Shown here one piece after another: positions 60,755 to 64,000 of a stretch of 64,000 nucleotides of DNA. The number at the start of each line of letters is the position of its first letter. Within the stretch, counting starts at the first letter, position 1. The notes under the pieces are model-generated. The model saw nothing but the letters and a program-made list of their open reading frames with translations, searched no databases and was not told the DNA's origin. Origin of the DNA: JAKVAV01 sp047632755 (GTDB taxonomy: Bacteria; Bacteroidota; Bacteroidia; Flavobacteriales_D; Cryomorphaceae); NCBI GenBank assembly GCA_047632755.1, contig JBLIDT010000009.1, positions 1 to 64,000 of the forward strand. Direction: 5' to 3'. The translations under genes were made by a program, and so were the position numbers.

Positions 60755-63262
60755 ATGAAGCACTCCATTGCCTCCATACCGTTTTTGAAAAGTAAAAAGG
60801 CACTCTTATTCCTCCTCGCCCTTTTTCTGTTTCCCGTATTTTCCTTTGCCCAAAGGACAATCGTTTATGGAAAGGTGTTCGACGCAGAAACGAAGGAGTC
60901 TCTTCCTTTTGTGAATGTAGCATTCAAAGGAAGTAAGGTTGGAACCACCACAGATCTAGATGGGAATTACCGTCTCGAAACTTACTATGCCGAAGACTCT
61001 TTGATGTCTTCTTTTGTAGGGTATAAGCCACTGGCATTTCGGGTTAAGGAAGACGAGAGCCAAAATATAGATTTTCCAATGGCAGAGGGTGCCGTCAGCT
61101 TGGGTGAAGTAGTCATTAACGCTAAGGACTTTGAAAACCCAGCCCATGTCATTCTTAAAAAGATCATTAAAAACAAGAAGGTCAACAACAGAGAGAAACT
61201 AGACTCTTATCAATACGAAACTTACAACAAAATCGAGTTTGATCTCAACAACCTTTCCGACAAATTCAAAGAACGAAAGCTATTTAAGTCCTTCGATTTC
61301 ATCTTTGACAATATTGATTCTACGGGAGAAAAAGTGACCCTTCCCTTTTTTATGACCGAAACCTTGAGCGATTACTACTACCAAAGAAATCCAAAGGGTA
61401 GAAAAGAGATCATTCACGCTACGAAGGTTTCGGGGATCAACAACGAAAGTATCTCGCAATTTCTCGGTCAGATGTACCAAGATGTAAACATCTATCAAAA
61501 CTCGCTCGGTATTTTTGGGAAAAACTTCGTGAGCCCTATTTCCGATTATGGCTTGGTTTTCTATAAGTACTACTTAGTGGATAGCACATTCATTGATAGT
61601 AAGTGGTGCTATCGGTTGGATTTTCTTCCGAAGAATGAAAGTGAACTCGTCTTCGAAGGACACTTTTGGGTGAATGATACCACCTATGCCATCAAAGAAA
61701 TTGACGCGACTATTTTGCCTTCGGCTAATATCAACTTCATCACCGATCTGCAAGTGAGGCATCAATACGATGAGGTAGAGCCCGAAGTTTGGATGTTGAA
61801 ACGCGAAGAACTCTTGGCTGACTTTAGCCTGCTAGATTCCGAAATGGGCTTCTATGGAAAGAAGATGACCACCTACAAGGACTTTGTGATCAACAAGCCA
61901 AAAGACACTGAATTTTACAGTGGTGCCGAGAATGTCATTGTAGAAACGGAGATCAATGCTTTAGAAGAGTCTTACTGGAAAGAAAACAGACACGAGCAAA
62001 TATCGGATGACCAGCAAGCCATTTACGACATGGTAGATAGCCTCAAGACCAATAGAGTCTTCATGACTTACGTGGATATTATAAATTTCTTTTTCCAAGG
62101 CTATTGGGTAGATGGTAAAGTGGAATGGGGTCCTGTTTTCACCTTTTTAAGTTACAACTCCGTTGAAGGTTTAAGACCCAAATTTGGGTTGCGAACCTCA
62201 AATGAGTTTAGTACTAGGCTGAAACTGGAAGGCTATGCTGCTTACGGCACCAAAGACGAACGATTTAAGTACATGGTAGGAGGGACGTACTTTTTGAGTA
62301 AAAAGCCACGCCAAACTTTGGGGGCCTATTTTTCCGAAGATTATGAACTCATTGGCCAGGTGCCCAATTATTTTTCAAGAGATCACTTCATTCAAATACT
62401 GACCGTACGGAACCCACAGGACAGACTTATTTTAAACAAGCAGGCGCGTGTTTTCACAGAAAGAGTCTGGTTTAACGGGTTCTCCACTCTCTTGGAATTT
62501 CGACGCAGGGAGATGTCCTCAGCAGGAGCTTGGAATTTTGAGCGGAATGAAGATATAGGGGGAGAGATTCAGCTAGTCGATGTCAACAACATCATTAGTT
62601 CAGAGATATCGCTTGGCTTTCGTTTCGCTTTCCGCGAAAATTTTGTGGAGGGCGAATTCGAGAGGATTTCTCTGGGTAGTAATTGGCCTATTATAAACGC
62701 TAGAGTGGATTTTGGCTTGAAGGGAGTTATAGGAAGCGACTACGAATACCAGAAGCTAACGCTTACTGTCACTGACAAAATCCCCGCTGGGCCTTTCGGG
62801 ACTATGAGGTACTCTCTGGAAGCAGGGAAAACTTGGCAAGCTCTTCCTTACCCGCTGCAGTTCGTGCATTCGGGTAACGAAAGTTTCTTTTACAATAGTG
62901 AGGCTTTTAACACGATGAACTTCTTCGAATTTGTTAGCGACCGCTATGTTGCTATGAGGGCTGAACACCATTTCGAGGGTTTTTTCTTCAATAAGATTCC
63001 GCTCTTTAAGAAGTTAAAGTGGCGAGAGATCGTTGGAGTGAATGGTATTTATGGAGCCTTTAACGAGTCAAATGCTGAAGAGTTGGTTCTGCCTGATCTC
63101 ACCTTTACCTTTGATGATGGTATTCCATTTGCCGAAGCTTATGTCGGGGTTGAAAATATCTTTCGGTTTTTTAGAGTGGACGCTGTTTGGAGATTAACCT
63201 ACCTTGACAATCCCAATGCGCCTAAATTTGGCTTACTTCTTGGATTCGACATTCAATTCTAG
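60755..63262 (+). CDS. DUF5686 outer-membrane protein with CarboxypepD-like plug domain
   Basis: 835 residues. Signal peptide (ALLFLLALFLFPVFSFAQ), a carboxypeptidase-regulatory-like domain (TIVYGKVFDAETKESLPFVN to LGEVVINA, residues about 34-125) and the DUF5686 body, probably a beta-barrel ending in Phe (KFGLLLGFDIQF). Family members are widespread in Bacteroidota envelopes; a transport or receptor role is presumed only. It follows tatC by 17 bases and precedes lptB by six, so likely in the same operon. Confidence 0.88.
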   Translation: MKHSIASIPFLKSKKALLFLLALFLFPVFSFAQRTIVYGKVFDAETKESLPFVNVAFKGSKVGTTTDLDGNYRLETYYAEDSLMSSFVGYKPLAFRVKEDESQNIDFPMAEGAVSLGEVVINAKDFENPAHVILKKIIKNKKVNNREKLDSYQYETYNKIEFDLNNLSDKFKERKLFKSFDFIFDNIDSTGEKVTLPFFMTETLSDYYYQRNPKGRKEIIHATKVSGINNESISQFLGQMYQDVNIYQNSLGIFGKNFVSPISDYGLVFYKYYLVDSTFIDSKWCYRLDFLPKNESELVFEGHFWVNDTTYAIKEIDATILPSANINFITDLQVRHQYDEVEPEVWMLKREELLADFSLLDSEMGFYGKKMTTYKDFVINKPKDTEFYSGAENVIVETEINALEESYWKENRHEQISDDQQAIYDMVDSLKTNRVFMTYVDIINFFFQGYWVDGKVEWGPVFTFLSYNSVEGLRPKFGLRTSNEFSTRLKLEGYAAYGTKDERFKYMVGGTYFLSKKPRQTLGAYFSEDYELIGQVPNYFSRDHFIQILTVRNPQDRLILNKQARVFTERVWFNGFSTLLEFRRREMSSAGAWNFERNEDIGGEIQLVDVNNIISSEISLGFRFAFRENFVEGEFERISLGSNWPIINARVDFGLKGVIGSDYEYQKLTLTVTDKIPAGPFGTMRYSLEAGKTWQALPYPLQFVHSGNESFFYNSEAFNTMNFFEFVSDRYVAMRAEHHFEGFFFNKIPLFKKLKWREIVGVNGIYGAFNESNAEELVLPDLTFTFDDGIPFAEAYVGVENIFRFFRVDAVWRLTYLDNPNAPKFGLLLGFDIQF

Positions 63263-63268
63263 ACTATT

Positions 63269-64000
63269 ATGATCCTTCGAGCTGAAAACCTGGTTAAGAA
63301 ATACAAAAGTCGCGTAGTTGTGAAAGGCGTTTCCGTGCAGGTAGAACAAGGTGAAATCGTTGGTCTACTCGGGCCAAACGGAGCGGGAAAAACCACCACA
63401 TTTTATATGACCGTGGGTTTGGTTCAGCCCAACTCAGGGAAGATTTATCTCGACGACGAAGACATTACTGACCGGGCGATGTATGAGCGTGCGAAGCTTG
63501 GAGTCGGCTACCTGCCTCAGGAGCCAAGTGTTTTTAGAAAGCTAAGTGTCGAAGACAACGTCAAAGCCGTTTTGGAAATGACCAAGCTCACCAAGAAAGA
63601 GCAGTCGGATAAATTGGAAACGCTGATAGACGAATTGGGCCTTGGTCATGTGCGCACCAACCGTGGAGACTTTCTCTCGGGAGGCGAGCGCCGCCGAACC
63701 GAAATCGCTCGAGCTTTGGCCACCGACCCAAAGTTTATTTTGTTGGACGAACCCTTTGCGGGGGTCGACCCCATTGCTGTAGAAGACATCCAATCCATCG
63801 TAGCCCAACTTAAAACGAAGAACATCGGTATCCTCATTACCGACCACAACGTTCAGGAAACCCTTTCCATCACCGACAGGGCTTATCTCCTTTTTGAGGG
63901 AAATATCCTCAAATCAGGTACCGCCGAAGAACTGGCTTCAGACGAGCAGGTCAGAAAAGTGTATTTGGGCAAGAACTTTGAGTTGAGGAGGAAAGTGCTT
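63269..64000 (+). CDS. lptB: LPS export ABC transporter ATP-binding protein LptB (3' end cut by window)
   Basis: ATPase of the LptB2FG machine that extracts LPS from the inner membrane. ATG 63269 gives MILRAENLVKKYKSRVVVKG; 244 codons are visible with no stop, the frame being open at the last base. Walker A GPNGAGKTT, Q-loop LPQEPSVFRKLSVEDN (typical of LptB), signature LSGGERRRTEIARALA, Walker B FILLDEPFAGVDP and switch His in ITDHNVQETL. Only the last few residues are likely missing. Confidence 0.96.
   Translation, partial: MILRAENLVKKYKSRVVVKGVSVQVEQGEIVGLLGPNGAGKTTTFYMTVGLVQPNSGKIYLDDEDITDRAMYERAKLGVGYLPQEPSVFRKLSVEDNVKAVLEMTKLTKKEQSDKLETLIDELGLGHVRTNRGDFLSGGERRRTEIARALATDPKFILLDEPFAGVDPIAVEDIQSIVAQLKTKNIGILITDHNVQETLSITDRAYLLFEGNILKSGTAEELASDEQVRKVYLGKNFELRRKVL

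Overview
The window is chromosomal DNA from a member of the Bacteroidota, most probably a marine-type Flavobacteriales relative. Four things point there: gliding genes gldD and gldE beside ssb and mutY; four large secreted proteins ending in Por/T9SS type A sorting tails; promoters of the TTG-N18-20-TAnnTTTG type with almost no Shine-Dalgarno sequences before start codons; and lineage-typical families (DUF5686, DUF4350, the MoxR/DUF58/SpoIIM island, a single-chain GcvP). No prophage, transposase, CRISPR array, rRNA or tRNA was seen. Most of the window is core genome; the accessory parts are the secreted-protein block (about 31.6-42 kb) and the intergenic repeats.

Layout. 0-3.2 kb: a 5'-truncated sterol-desaturase/AGMO-like hydroxylase overlapping a YhhN lysoplasmalogenase, then an MFS exporter. 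3.2-8.7 kb (minus): TPR protein, lipoprotein, serS, rpmA, rplU, EamA transporter. 8.7-10.3 kb: HMA-type lipoprotein and heme A synthase. 10.3-13.8 kb (minus): mutY, ssb, gldE, gldD. 13.9-16.5 kb: HU, a TPR protein, a 29-residue basic protein and RNase G. 16.7-23.4 kb (minus): SpoIIM/DUF4129/DUF4350/MoxR/DUF58 membrane island plus a further membrane protein, with an RDD gene divergent. 24.2-27.8 kb: recX, prfB (with its +1 frameshift site), an ArsC-like reductase and fumC. 27.8-31.5 kb: mannose-1-phosphate guanylyltransferase, SprT-like protein with a 48-residue lipoprotein, and an MlaE/MlaF pair. 31.6-42 kb: a PNGase F-like secreted protein with a LamG insertion, then three paralogous T9SS cargo proteins. 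42-50.8 kb: gcvP, a secreted protein, a UbiA-like protein, hemL, and kynU-kmo. 51-64 kb: a probable outer-membrane protein, an MBL hydrolase, a beta-propeller/outer-membrane-barrel fusion, an M20 amidohydrolase, recQ, tatC, a DUF5686 protein and lptB (cut by the window end).

How the genes fit together. Several modules serve the envelope: mlaEF and lptB (lipid and LPS transport), tatC (export), gldDE (gliding/T9SS) and the T9SS cargo proteins. The HMA lipoprotein next to ctaA suggests cytochrome oxidase metal or heme assembly. KynU and Kmo are two central steps from kynurenine to 3-hydroxyanthranilate, the route to quinolinate and NAD.

Signals beyond ordinary genes are: the prfB frameshift site; a 140-150 bp intergenic repeat family with hairpin potential in at least five places; a TPR gene whose only signal-peptide-compatible start is a non-standard codon (AUA or CUG); -7 promoter boxes lying almost on the start codon; and a 3' UTR with terminator shared by two neighbouring paralogs. 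I did not find a clearly undescribed multi-gene system. The repeat family and the PNGase F/LamG protein are the best candidates for follow-up.
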